This document shows positions 22,748-33,080 of a DNA stretch of 64,000 nt, piece after piece. The notes beneath the pieces are model-generated. The model was not told the origin of the DNA. It did no database searches and saw nothing but the letters and a program-made list of their open reading frames with translations. Source of the stretch: Sitta carolinensis (Eukaryota > Chordata > Aves > Passeriformes > Sittidae); the NCBI GenBank assembly GCA_032173965.1, contig CM063292.1, forward strand, positions 3,548,001-3,612,000, read 5' to 3'. Positions within the stretch are counted from its first letter, which is position 1; every line of letters begins with the position of its first letter. The translations under genes were made by a program, and so were the position numbers.

Positions 22748-25086
22748 ATGGCGGAGACCGACCCCAAGAGCGTCCAGACCGACGGCCGTGGTGAGGGCGA
22801 GCGGCTGCGGGGCAGGCAGCAGGGCGGGGAAATGCCTCCCGTGCTCGGGCTGGCAGCAGAGAGGGGAAATGCCCTCCCCTGCTCGGGCTGGCAGCAGGGC
22901 GGGGAATGCCCTCCGCTGCCCGGGGCTGGCAGCAGGCGAATGCCCTCCGCTGCCGGGCTGGCAGCAGAGGGGAAATGCCCTCCCGTGCCCGGGGCTGGCA
23001 GCAGAGAGGGGAAATGCCCTCCGTGCCCGGGGCTGGCAGCAGAGAGGGGAAATGCCCTCCGCTGCCCGGGGCTGGCAGCAGAGAGGGGAAATGCCCTCTC
23101 CCTGCTCGGGGCAGGCAGCAGAGAGGGGAAATGCCCTCCCGTGCTCGGGGCTGGCAGCAGAGAGGGGAAATGCCCTCCCGTGCCCGGGGCTGGCAGCAGA
23201 GAGGGGAAATGCCCTCCCGTGCCCGGGGCTGGCAGCAGAGAGGGGAAATGCCCTCTCCCCTGCTCGGGGCTGGCAGCAGAGAGGGGAAATGCCCTCCCGT
23301 GCCCGGGGCTGGCAGCAGAGAGGGGAAATGCCCTCTCCCCTGCTCGGGACTGGCAGCAGAGCGGGGAAATGCCCTCCCCTGCTCGGGGCTGGCAGCAGAG
23401 AGGGGAAATGCCCTCCGCTGCTCGGGGCAGGCAGCAGAGAGGGGAAATGCCCTCCCGTGCCCGGGGCTGGCAGCAGAGAGGGGAAATGCCCTCCGCTGCT
23501 CGGGGCAGGCAGCAGAGAGGGGAAATGCCCTCTCCCTGCTCGGGGCTGGCAGCAGAGAGGGGAAATGCCCTCCCGTGCCCGGGGCTGGCAGCACAGCGGG
23601 GAAATGCCCTCCCGTGCTCGGGGCTGGCAGCAGAGAGGGAAATGCCCTCTCCCTGCTCGGGGCTGGCAGCAGAGAGGGGAATGCCCTCCCGTGCTCGGGG
23701 CTGGCAGCAGAGAAGGGAAATGCCCTCCCGTGCTCGGGGCTGGCAGCAGAGAGGGGAAATGCCCTCCCGTGCTCGGGGCTGGCAGCAGAGAGGGGAAATG
23801 CCCTCCCGTGCCCGGGGCTGGCAGCAGAGAGGGGAAATGCCCTCCCGTGCCCGGGGCTGGCAGCACAGCGGGGAAATGCCCTCCCGTGCTCGGGGCTGGC
23901 AGCAGAGAGGGGAAATGCCCTCCCGTGCCCGGGGCTGGCAGCAGAGAGGGGAAATGCCCTCCCGTGCCCGGGAGCAGCAGATCACTGCGCGGACGGTGTC
24001 GCTGCCCGTGGCAGGGGGTGGAGGGAGATGGTCCCTTCATCCCAAAGCGTTCCGTGACACAAAGAAAAGTGTCCCCGTGTGATTAACGGGGCCTGCGAAC
24101 CCCTGTCGTGGGTTTGGTACGGGTTGGGGAACACGAGCGGTCTCCAGGGCTTACAAATATTTCCTGTAAGCGTCAGTTCATCTCTTTATACATCTAATTA
24201 AATATCATTTTTTACCTATAGGTATATTACACTGCAGGGTTTTGAGCTTAGCAGCGAAAGAACGGTGTACTTATTACATGAGATCGGGTAACAGCCTCTG
24301 AAGGAAACAAAACTTTTTTTTTTTCCCCTTTCTTTTAGGTGCAGACCTTGCTCCAGCAAATGCAGGACAAGTTTCAAACCATGTCCGACCAAATAATCGG
24401 AAGAAATATCCTTTTCTAAACTCAGACGGGTGCATGTCCTGGTTTAGGGATCCTGGTGCAGGATTACAAGCGTCACGAAGTTTGCTTGCCAGTGGGGTTT
24501 ATTAAGATGAAGTGATCAGTGATAAGTGTTTGCTCAAAGGTGTCACGATGATATTAATTGAGCCGAGCCAGTTGTACGCACTTCTAGAGGAACGGTGCCA
24601 CTTCCAGCTGGGAAGGAGGGATCAGAGGGATGCAGAGAGGAAAGGCTGGGAGAGCAGGGACTGTCCAGCCTGGGGAAGTGAAGCTTCAGGCTGACCTAAG
24701 CGCAGAGCTGGAGTGGCACTGTTTATAAGAGCAGGCAGGGACAGGCAGGGGAGCGGGCTCGGGTTGGAAGGGAGCAGGGCTGGCTGGGATATCGGCGAGG
24801 AGCCGTTCCCCGGGAGCGTGGGCAGCCCCGCACAGCTCGGCCGCCCCTGGCATGGCCGAGGCCGGGCTGAGCGGTTCGGGAGCAGCCCGGGCTGCGGGCA
24901 GGGGCGGGCGGGAGGCGCTGGCCGTGCCTGAGCCCCGGGCAGTGCCCCGGCCTTGACCCTCGGGCACTCGATGACATGAGCTGCCGCATCGACGACCTGG
25001 AGCGCAACATCGCCGACCTCATGATGCAGGCGGGCGTGGAGGAGCTCGAGGGGGAGAACAAGACCCCGGCTTCCAACAAGGGCTAA
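22748..25086 (+). CDS. HSBP1: Heat shock factor binding protein 1, three coding exons
   Basis: Coding exons are 22748-22790, 24339-24405 and 24968-25086 (TAA at 25084). HSBP1 is a small, nearly all-helical coiled-coil protein (76 aa in human) that oligomerises and binds the trimerisation region of active HSF1, damping the heat-shock response. Seen: the start [10 protein letters not shown] in exon 1, [18 protein letters not shown] in exon 2, and the heptad-rich [13 protein letters not shown] followed by [11 protein letters not shown] in exon 3. The start ATG sits in a strong Kozak context (GCCACCATGG). Exon 3 differs from the well conserved vertebrate protein at a few sites (Cys after DDMS, Arg in LERN, Met-Met after ADL, C-terminus SNKG). 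Exons 2 and 3 join in frame across an AT-AC intron, splitting an Ile codon A|TC. Oddity: exon 1 ends CAG-ACCGACGGCCGTG, 13 nt after the Gln codon where the family (QDLT-A/S-V) needs 15. As written, the frame therefore shifts by 2 nt and stops early in exon 3. The presence of introns argues against a processed pseudogene. Confidence 0.95.
22791..24338 (+). other. HSBP1: HSBP1 intron 1 (U2-type, GT-AG)
   Basis: The donor is GTGAGG at 22791. The acceptor is a strong T-rich tract ending TTTTAG at 24338. About three quarters of the intron is the 39-bp minisatellite described separately. The remaining 3' part (about 24080-24338) is ordinary AT-rich sequence. The donor was chosen because it is the only GT in a good context after the conserved start; no nearby alternative GT restores the reading frame. 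Confidence 0.85.
22826..23973. repeat. 39-bp GC-rich minisatellite, about 29 copies, in HSBP1 intron 1
   Basis: Tandem units of 39 bp, built from GGGGAAATGCCCTCCC, then GTGCCCGGGG, then CTGGCAGCAGAGA, run head to tail for about 1.15 kb. Variants include CTCGGGG for CCCGGGG, GGCAGG for GGCTGG, CACAGCG for CAGAGAG and small indels. Because 39 is a multiple of 3 and units lack in-phase stops, frames stay open on both strands; apparent ORFs of 356 to 491 aa here are repeat artefacts. The G-run density suggests G-quadruplex potential and makes assembly errors likely. The array starts only about 35 bp after the exon 1 donor. Confidence 0.97.
24406..24967 (+). other. HSBP1: HSBP1 intron 2: U12-type AT-AC (minor spliceosome) intron
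   Basis: The 5' splice site reads ATATCCTTTT directly after the split Ile codon, a full match to the U12 donor consensus ATATCCTTT. A branch-site core CCTTGAC lies at 24951-24957 (consensus CCTTRAC), with its A 11 nt before the intron end, the usual U12 spacing. The intron ends in AC, not AG, and exon 3 then continues the protein exactly in frame. No GT-AG alternative gives the conserved protein. Intron length is 562 nt, more than half of it CR1-derived. Confidence 0.9.
24605..24935 (+). mobile_element. CR1 LINE 3'-end fragment inside the U12 intron
   Basis: Order and content follow the avian CR1 3' end in sense orientation: a GATGCAGAGAGGAAAGGCTGG-like block, CTGTCCAGCCTGGGGAAG, GTTTATAAGAGCAGGCAGGGA, then a GTTCCCCGGGAG/GGGCAGCCC block and a final CTGCGGGCAGGGGCGGG. 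It is GC-rich and diverged. Its 3' end lies only about 15-20 bp before the U12 branch site, so the insertion occupies most of intron 2 without destroying the splice signals. Confidence 0.75.
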
Positions 25087-26640
25087 AGTAAATAAATGAT
25101 TGCTTCTGGGCCTTGGGGCACAGCCCTGGGTGTTTGGAGGTACTGACTTGAACACGGAGGGAGATTTTCCCGTGGTTTTCAGGTGCTCTGGGAGTTGTGC
25201 AGAGCGGAATTATACGGAGAGAGAATTGAGATAAGAGAGGGAGAGCATGGCCAGGGAAGGGGCTGGAGCACCAGGAGGGGCTGAGAGGAATCAGTCTGAG
25301 AAAAGGAAGCTCAGGGGGAATTTCTGGCTCTGCACAACTCCTGACAGGAGGGGAGCTGGGGGTTGGACTCTGGGAACAGGGAGCAACAAGAGGAGAGGGA
25401 ACGGCCCCAGGCTGGGCCAGGACAGGCTCAGGGGGACAGCAGGAGGGATTTCTCCACGGAAAAGGCAGTCAGGCTTGGGAACAGACTGCCCAGGGAAGCA
25501 GTGGAGGCTCAGGGGGGAAAGCAGGAGGGATTTCTCCATGGAAAAGGCAGTCAGGCTTGGGAACAGACTGCCCAGGGAAGCAGTGGAGGCTCAGGGGGGA
25601 AAGCAGGAGGGGTTTCTCCATGGAAAAGGCAGTGAGGAACAGACAGTTTGGAACAGACTGCCCAGGGAAGCAGTGCAGCCACAGGGAATGCTGAGGAGTA
25701 ACTGTCCCTCAGCTGTAGATTCCTCCTGTGTGCAACCCAGGAGCTTGCAGCTTGCCAAGCTGCAGGTCCTGGCTGTGTGGGAGGGCACTCAGGCATGAGG
25801 CAGAACATGTCCCAGGGCAGTGCTCCCTGGAGGAAGAGATTTACTGAAAGGTAAATTGTACATTGTATTATGTGTTCTTACAGCATTTCTGATTGCTAAC
25901 TTGCCCCTGTATTGCAGTGGGCTGTGTGTTTGGAACAGATACAGCCTTGCTTGTTAAGGTATCTTTATGTGTTACCTCGTTAAAAACACAAATTATTACT
26001 GGCTTCATTGCCCTCAGTGCCATTTCCATTAGCCTGACCCCACAAATCAAAATGTCTGATGAGCTGATTCTCTTGATTCTCAGTAATCTCCTTTCTTATT
26101 ATTTTTTCCCCAACAGGTTGCCAACAACTCAAGATAAATCATTGAGGATGACTTTTTTCCTTTTTTTTCTACAAATCCTTGGAATTAAAGAATGGCTTTT
26201 TGCAACTCCAGTGTGTTGAAAGCACTTTTATATTGTTACAGAGCTTGCATTCCTAATGTACATTGTATAGTTGGGGTAGGGTAGTTTCTATTTTGATTTG
26301 TGTACTGTAATTTCTCTTTTTGAATTCTTGTTACGAGGATCACTTGGTTGTGTTTTTAAAACACAGATCTTAAGGATCTCAACTCCTGGGTGTATTTTCT
26401 TGTGGAGTCACTTTTTTCTCTTTCCTGTACTTTTCTAGATGTTTCATGTTTGATAGCTCAGCATTTAGTGACTCCCACCAAATGGGAATTTTGCCTTGTC
26501 CTACGTGAGTTTGTGGAGTGAAGCACAAGATTGAAACTTAATTAATTGCATTAATTGTAGCTCTGAGCATCAGGCACTTGCTAGTTGAGGATTGTGTTGT
26601 CTTTCATACCTGTAATAAAGGTGATTTTTGGAAACAAGAG
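25087..26640 (+). other. HSBP1: Probable HSBP1 3' UTR with two poly(A) signals
   Basis: An AATAAA occurs 5 nt after the stop codon (25091-25096), unusually close. A second AATAAA at 26614-26619, followed by a GT-rich stretch, ends about 800 bp of AT- and T-rich sequence that looks like a mature 3' UTR. A CR1 with tandem duplications (25230-25690) sits between. I infer a long 3' UTR with the distal site as the main end; transcript data would decide. Confidence 0.55.
25230..25690 (+). mobile_element. CR1 LINE fragment with an 82-bp tandem triplication
   Basis: The stretch reads as a CR1 3' portion in sense orientation: a GGCTGGAGCACCAGGAGGGGC block, GAAAAGGAAGCTCAGGGGG, GAGGGAACGGCCCCAGGCTG and GGAACAGACTGCCCAGGGAAG. 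The last part (AGGAGGGATTTCTCC to CAGTGGAGGCTCAGG) is repeated with an 82-bp period, starting near 25441, 25523 and 25605, and the third copy is diverged at its end. Open frames here belong to the repeat. Confidence 0.8.
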
Positions 26641-29600
26641 GCACTGAACATCAAAGTCGTCTCTCCTGGTGATGAGCTGTGTCTTCCTGAGGCACAAACC
26701 AGAAATGCAGATTTACCTCGAGAGCCATCTGGGCAAGCACTGCCCCCTGAAGCTGGGACACCTGGGCAGACAAGGAGCTGAGGAAATCCCTGTGTGGGAC
26801 TGGAGGCTGTTCACCTCTGTTTGACACTGTCCTTTGCCATTGCCTTTGATCAATACCTGGGACTGCTGCTGCCCAGAGCAGGGATGGCAGCGTGGGGATG
26901 TCTGGGAGGGTTTCAGGGATGCAGCAGTTTGCCGACAGAGCAGTGATACGTGAGGAACAAAACCAGGAGAGAATCCAGGTGGATTTTTTAAAGCCTTGCT
27001 TCTCTTGGAATAACAGCTTCAAAATATTTGATTCGAAACGTTTGCTTTTCTAACATCTTTGTGCCTGGAGTCTTTTTATTTATTAAATTTATTAGAAATT
27101 TATTACATTTTGCCCATGGAAGGCGTGTTTTGGGAGAGTCTGTACTGTGTCACTTGGGAGGAAAAATGACCTCTGTCAGCTCTTCCTGACAATCACTGCG
27201 ATGCTCCTCCAGCTTCAAATGCAAATTTCAGCAAGCGCTTGTGGCAGGCAGCAGCTGCAGGTGGACCACACTTGAACTGCTCCTTAAATGCCACCAAATG
27301 AGCACCTGAGTGCTCTGAAGGCAATATGACAGGTCATTTTTCCAAACTCACTGTAATAAAAGCTCGTAATAACGGGGGAATTTTTGTGAACATGAGAAGT
27401 GTATGGATATATGCTGTAATATCAGCCTTAGGTCCTTTGTAATGTCATTTCAAAGAAATCTAATAAATGGTTATGTGGTAACAAATAGCCAGGTCCCGTG
27501 TGGTAAAGCACAGTCCAGCATAAGTACAGCACTGGGTGGGAGATCACATTTAGTTGTAAGCTGTAAAAAGACTTTAGCAAAGCTGCTGCTCACAGAATGC
27601 AGTCTAAAAATCCAGGTGTGCTCTGTAGAATAAAAAGGTGATGATTCCTGCCCTGTCAGATCTGGACTTCAGCAGCTGATGAGAACAGAGGAGAGTGTAG
27701 TAAAGTGGATAATCATTTTGTGTGGTGTTTATACCTGTACATTCTCTTGTTCTGTGTGATGTTATAAATCCTGCTCTGGCTCTCTTCCTCCCAGGGCAGC
27801 AATGGTCATTGCTGAATTTGCCTGCACCTTCCCCTGTGCAGCAGCAGTAGCCATGCTTTCCTCAAGTTTATTCTGGCAGAATAACTTCCAGGAAAATTAT
27901 TTCAGCTTTAAGAAGCAGCTGTATTTTTCCAGTCCCTGGAAAGATTCCAATTCAGTAGGGATATTTTTCCCTCCTAAATTTAACACTTCACTGATTTTAA
28001 CTGCTCTTCCCTGCACTTCCTCTGGATTTCCATCCTCTTTCAGCCCTGCTTCTCTTCCCCCTGACCCTTCAGAGCCCATTTTGGCAATTTCTGAGGAGAG
28101 AGCTGTGGTTTCCACATTCTCTCCAGGATCCTGCAAAGTGTAGATGCTCTTTCACAAAAGATCTGCGTTAGGAACAGCAAATAGAATCCGTGTTTTCTTG
28201 TGACAGAAGTTAGGAGTGACAGAGTGCAAGCCTTCAGCCACAGATTGTGCAGGCAATCTTTAACAGCACTGCTGGTTTGGAATGCCAGAATTAAGAACTG
28301 AGAAATAAGTCAAATATCACAGGAGCTGTGTGGCCTGCGTATAAATGAATTTGACACTGCTGTTTCATCTCTTCTGGTGTGTTAATTCCTGTCTTTGTAG
28401 CAGGAATGTTGCTCTGGACAGAGGAACAGTGCTCTAATAATTACATGTTTTGAAACACTTAGTGCCCACCGACAAACGATCCAGAATTATGATATCCTTA
28501 AGAGGATTTTTCATTTAATCTCTGCCCTAAAGGCAGTGTACAGTAAATCAGACTGCACAGGCAGCTTTCAGCCAGGAGCATCTGGTGCAGGCACCAAAGG
28601 AGGCTGGTGAGAGCCAGTGACACAGTGACCTGTGGCCCTCACCCTGCAGGAGCCAGCTCTGAACCTCCCCTTCCACCGGCTGAGCCCAGAGCCCTCAGCT
28701 CCTGCCAGTGTCACTGCCTGCTGCGGGACAGAGGAATTGCTGGGCTCCAGCCTGCCACTCTGCTTTTGGCAGGGAGCCTTTGTGCCAGCTCGTGTTTCCT
28801 GTTCTCATCTAGATTTACTCTCTCAGCACCCCCAGGAAAGTCCCCTTCGTTCCCTTCCTCGGGGGGCTGAGGACAGGGAATTGGTTTGCCAGAGGTTCCT
28901 GTGGAAATCCCATGGAACCTGCCTGTCCTCCAAACCCTGGGCAAGTGCTGGAGTCACTCACTGGCTCTTCCTCCAGACTTCAAAGCTCATGGAATTCTGT
29001 CCTTCATACTGGAAATGCATTTGGCACCGCTTTCCAAAGGGAAATAAAGTTGATTCTACAGTTTGGCTGGGAAACAGCTGGAATCACGGCCAGAGACACT
29101 GTCCAGCATTTCTCTAACCTCACACCTGCGTCTGCAGTTTTCCTGGAGGCGTCCACATGGAATTATTTAATGAAACTCTTCTCTTTTCCCAACTTTCTAG
29201 CAGACAGTGCCTTCTAGTGGCACAGACACTGCCAGGAGGAGCTCAGATTGATTACTCGGTTACCTTTAACAGCTGGGGCTGTAATGAGCCACACGCTGCT
29301 GAAATGTGGGTATTAAGGCATTCAGGATTGTTTACAATTAAGAAAACGAAGAGGATGCACAAATCACTCCTGGGCTTTAAGCCTCGCTGTTTGGAAAAGA
29401 CCTAATGCTTGCTGAGATTTTTTTGTCTCACTCTGATGTAGAGTTAATGAAAATAAGTCATTAGGAAAATAAAGAATGAGAATAGACATTTCTTATAAAC
29501 ACACTGAAATCAGAAAGGTTAACCAGGAACTGTCTCTCTGGAAAATGTGCAGGTAATAATAGAATATGCTCTTTTACCTTGTTTTGCTACAGACCTGACA

Positions 29601-30550
29601 TTTTATTTATGAAGTGTTTGTTGTTAGATACAGATATAAAAGTCCCTTCAGTTTGCAGAGCTGTGCAGTGAGCAATCCTTGCTCGAGAGGATTAACAGCT
29701 GGAGAAGTGATGGAGTAAATTTCTCCAGAAGTGTAGCTGTGCATGTGACAAGTGTGGCTGACCTGTGACCCTTCTGTGGCCAAAGGAAGGCTCTCCTCTC
29801 TCATCCTCCCCCTCTGAATTGCCCTGGAGCTCAGAGCAGGCTCTCCCAGTGCTGCCCAGTGTGGAGTGGCCAGCAGTGCCCTCTGTGCTGGGGCACACTG
29901 TTCTGTCACACGTGCTGTCAGTGGGAGGTGTGGGGCCAATGCCATCTGGTGGCACAGGAATATCCTCAAATATCCACAGCCCCTCTCTGTGTCCTGCCAC
30001 CTCCAGCTGCTTGGGCTCCAAGCATTCCACCTGCAGAGCTCCTCCAGTTTTACCTTTTCCTCCTCAGACCAAATCCTTCGTCTCTGAGGAGATGGATCTC
30101 CCAATAAACGAAACTTTCTCATTTCACTTGTTTCTCTTACAGAAGGGTTTTCTTTTGAGGACCAGCTCCCTGTCTCTTTAAAGACAGCATAAGTGTCTCT
30201 TTCAAGCTTTTTGCATTTTAACCTCTGCAGTGGAGGAGATCACTGAACTCAGCTGCTCTCTATCCAGGAACAGAAACATCAGTTCCTTAAGAGCAACACA
30301 AGAAGGTTTCCAGGAAGATTTTATTTGTTTGATTATTTTTACATTACTTCAAAGAGTCAGGATAGCCAAGGATATCCAGGACAGCACTACTTTTGGAAAA
30401 CTAAACCAAGTGAAAACACAGAAGAAAAAGAGACCAATTTCAGGACAGGAGGTTTGCTGGCTTTTGGGCAATTAAAACCCCAGGAGTGAAGCCTGAGTGT
30501 GCTGTGCCCATGGCCTGAGCTCTGCCCTGAGGCTCAGAGCAGCAGAAGAG
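26641..30550. other. Non-coding flank downstream of HSBP1
   Basis: Chance frames only, including 28632-29117 (+, 161 codons) and 29607-30122 (-, 171 codons). Neither shows a domain, signal peptide or splice context that I recognise. AT-rich TTTATTTATTAAATTTATT-like sequence lies near 27075. Confidence 0.5.
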
Positions 30551-30682
30551 TCACAGTCACAGAATCCCAGCGTGGTTTGGGTTGAAGGGACCTTAAAGCT
30601 CATCCTGTTCCAACCCTGCCCTGGGCAGGGGCACCTTCCACTATCCCAGGGTGCTCCAAGCCCTGTCCAACCTGGCCTCGAA
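30551..30682 (-). mobile_element. CR1 LINE 3'-end fragment
   Basis: On the + strand it runs CACAGAATCCCAGCGTGG, TTTGGGTTGAAGGGACCTTA, AAGCTCATCCTGTTCCAACC, CTGGGCAGGGGCACCTTCCA, then CCAACCTGGCCTCGAAG. This is the reverse complement of the CR1 3' end, including the extreme terminus. It is one of the best preserved CR1 copies in the window. Confidence 0.93.
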
Positions 30683-30864
30683 GATTCTTGTTCTTCCAAA
30701 CACGAGATTTATGGAGCCCTGTGTTCTTCCAGAGTAACAAAACAACAAACTGAATGGAAATTTCTGCTGTCTTTACACATATGTAGCCTCGTCAATCCAG
30801 AGTGTTTTAGAAAATCCTGCTCCACCCCCTTGAAAGCACTGAACAAAGTCACTGCTTCACACAT

Positions 30865-31301
30865 CACACAAAATTAAAAACAAATTTATTGAACCCGAGG
30901 TGCATTTAAAAACCAGGAGGTTTTTCGTGCCATAAGTTATTTTAAAACATCTTTGAAACTACTCCGCCAGCTGAAGTTAAACAATTAAAATGCATAATCA
31001 CATTTAAAAAGCAGCACCAAAAATGTAAGTCATTTTGTCACAGAGGCTGCTCCAGCGTGGTTTGATTATTTAATGTTATGCTCCAAAACCAATTTATACC
31101 CTATACCCTTGATCTCTGTTTCAATTTCAGGATGTTAATGCATGCACCATTGCTGTATTAGCTGATAGGGCAGAACAAATACTTCAGAAAAAAGTCATGA
31201 TTAGAATTTGAAATCGCTCCCAGCCATGTTTAATCCCTAAACGTTCTCACCTCGCTGGCTTTTCCTGCTGCTTTTGCCCACTGGAACCCCATGTTTTATA
31301 C
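30865..31301 (-). other. Candidate 3' end of a minus-strand transcript (two exons)
   Basis: Read on the minus strand, a 51-nt exon (31301 down to 31251) has the acceptor CACTTTTTCCAG and the donor GTGAGAAC. A terminal exon begins at 30970 after TTTAACTTCAG, ending at an AATAAA (30885-30890) followed by a GT-rich element. Two frames stay open across the splice: one ends ASWRSSFKDVLK, the other AGGVVSKMF. I recognise neither, and no upstream coding exon was found. It may be a lncRNA, an unknown gene's 3' end or chance. Confidence 0.3.
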
Positions 31302-32104
31302 CTGGAAAAAGTGATTATTTAACATCAGTACCGGATGAACGCAGAGCTCTGTGGGGAGGATGGAGGCGCCTCCTGCCACAATGTTAAAGCTGTCAGGCAT
31401 CAATTCAGTCTCTCTGAGCTGATCTGTCACCAGCAGCTGTGTGTGTGTTTGGGCAGGGAGAGCAACCTCCAGGCCACAGAAATCCCGGGATCCAGCTCAG
31501 GCTGCCAGGGATAGCTGCTCATTCTCCCCTTCTCCTGCAAAGCCTCCTCCTTGTTTGGCTGTGCCCAGGCCTGGGATGAGCAGGAATTAGGGATGGGGTC
31601 ATTGGTGCAGGGTTTGCAGCCCCTGGCACAGCCCTGGGCTCTGTTCTTTCCCTGGGTAAACACTGTGGTATGAAAGAAGGGATTACAGGGAAGCCTGATC
31701 AGTCCCAGTTGTGCTAATTACCAGAAAAGAGGAACAGCCTTGCCTTTGGTGGGTTACAGTTGTGCAATATAAAGATAATAAATCACATTAATAAAGATAA
31801 GTGTGATAAAAGGGGTGGGTTGGCTGGGCAGAGCAGCTCAGGAGCCTTTTGATGAAGAGGACCTGGATGGTGAGATACTGGAGGAGGTAGAGGAGCCCTG
31901 AGGAAGGAGGCAATGTCTAGGGAGTAGAAAGAAGACAAACAAGGAGGAGAGTAACTGCTGGTAAAAAGGTCAGCCATGAGGCCAGTGTGGGTGTGATGGA
32001 GTGGGAGCCAGCAGCCACAGTGCAGCAGGAGATAACCAGCAGCCAGGCTCTGCAACTGGACCCTGCAGCAGGAGCTTGCTGTCATCAGAGTCAGGGGGCC
32101 AAGC
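31302..32104. other. Non-coding; possible retroviral flank
   Basis: A 146-codon minus-strand frame (31783-32223) overlaps the LTR and has no recognisable retroviral motif. The part next to the LTR (31780-32104) may be U5/leader or unrelated sequence. Confidence 0.35.
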
Positions 32105-32608
32105 TGTAAGGAAGAATTGGTGCCTTCTGACCTGGAACAGAGTCCAGCCAGAGCAGAAGGATAAAGGAGGGATTTATTAAAAGGCTTCAATGGGCACACC
32201 CAAGATGAACCCAAAATGGGCACAAAATAGACAACTGATCACGAAGTCTCCTACTTTTATAAGTTCTGGTCCACCAGCATGTTAGAATCAATTGTCCAAC
32301 CACAGCTTCAGGTTATGAAGATCCATCCTCTTTGTTTCTCCTCTCACTCCACCACTGTTATCATTCTAGAGCCTGAAAGTTGTCCTTGGTATCAAACTAG
32401 AGAAGGAAATGTTTAGTCTCTCTACTTTGAAAAGAGAGCTCAGTAGCACTTAATGTGAAACCTAAAACTACCCACCAAAACAGCACAGAATCTAAAAAAT
32501 ATAAAAGCTAAAATCTTAAGGCATCAGAGTAAACTGAGACCTCTTTCATGTTGTGAAATGTCTGTGTCCTGGCTCATTTCTACCCCTAATGAGAGGTCTG
32601 CTGTGACA
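32105..32608 (-). mobile_element. Endogenous retrovirus LTR
   Basis: On the minus strand it starts TGTCACAGCAGACCTCTC and may end CTTACA, about 504 bp. TATAAAAG lies at 32254-32261 and AATAAA at 32173-32178, about 80 bp apart, followed by TCCCTCCTTTATCC. The start matches the LTR at 50928-51544, and the internal and poly(A) blocks match that at 49180-49735, so all three belong to related families. No target-site duplication is evident and the right end is uncertain; U5 or interior sequence may continue to about 31780. Confidence 0.75.
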
Positions 32609-33080
32609 CAGGGGCTCTGGGCAGGGTAAACGGTTCTGTGTTCCCAGCACTGGCAAAAAGGAGGGGAATTCATGGAGAAGCTTATTTGTATGGATTTAGC
32701 TGGTGGGCAATCCTAGCACAGGGGCTGCCATGCCTGTATCATTAATGCTTTATTAATTGCCTGTGTGAAGCCCATGAAGTGATTCATTACCTTTTCCTGT
32801 CCCAGACACTTTGTGTGTAAACACAGTCTAGTACTGAAATCTGCATCCCCAGCACCCCAGACCAACCCCTTGCCAGCCTGAGGTGTAGAGCACACACACA
32901 CCCTGTGCTCCTTGCAGCAGGAGCTGTTCATGTCCTTCCCAAATTCCCTCACAGGACATTTCCATGAGGCCCAGGGAGCTGGGAGGCAGTGAATCCCTGA
33001 CTCAAACCCCAGCTGGATTAGACACAAGTCTTTCCCCCTTCAAATGAACATGCACTGGAGTTCAATGCCAGTCACCACGG

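Noticed and set aside
22524..24086. Six overlapping ORFs of 356 to 491 aa on both strands
   Set aside because: All are translations of the 39-bp minisatellite, whose period is a multiple of 3. They overlap one another in several frames and have no conserved domain.
24622..25155. 177-aa minus-strand ORF over HSBP1 exon 3
   Set aside because: It is antisense to the real exon and a CR1 copy; the open frame is due to high GC content.
29607..30122. 171-aa minus-strand ORF
   Set aside because: No recognisable family, no splice context, overlapping open frames on both strands and unremarkable composition; a chance frame in GC-richer DNA.
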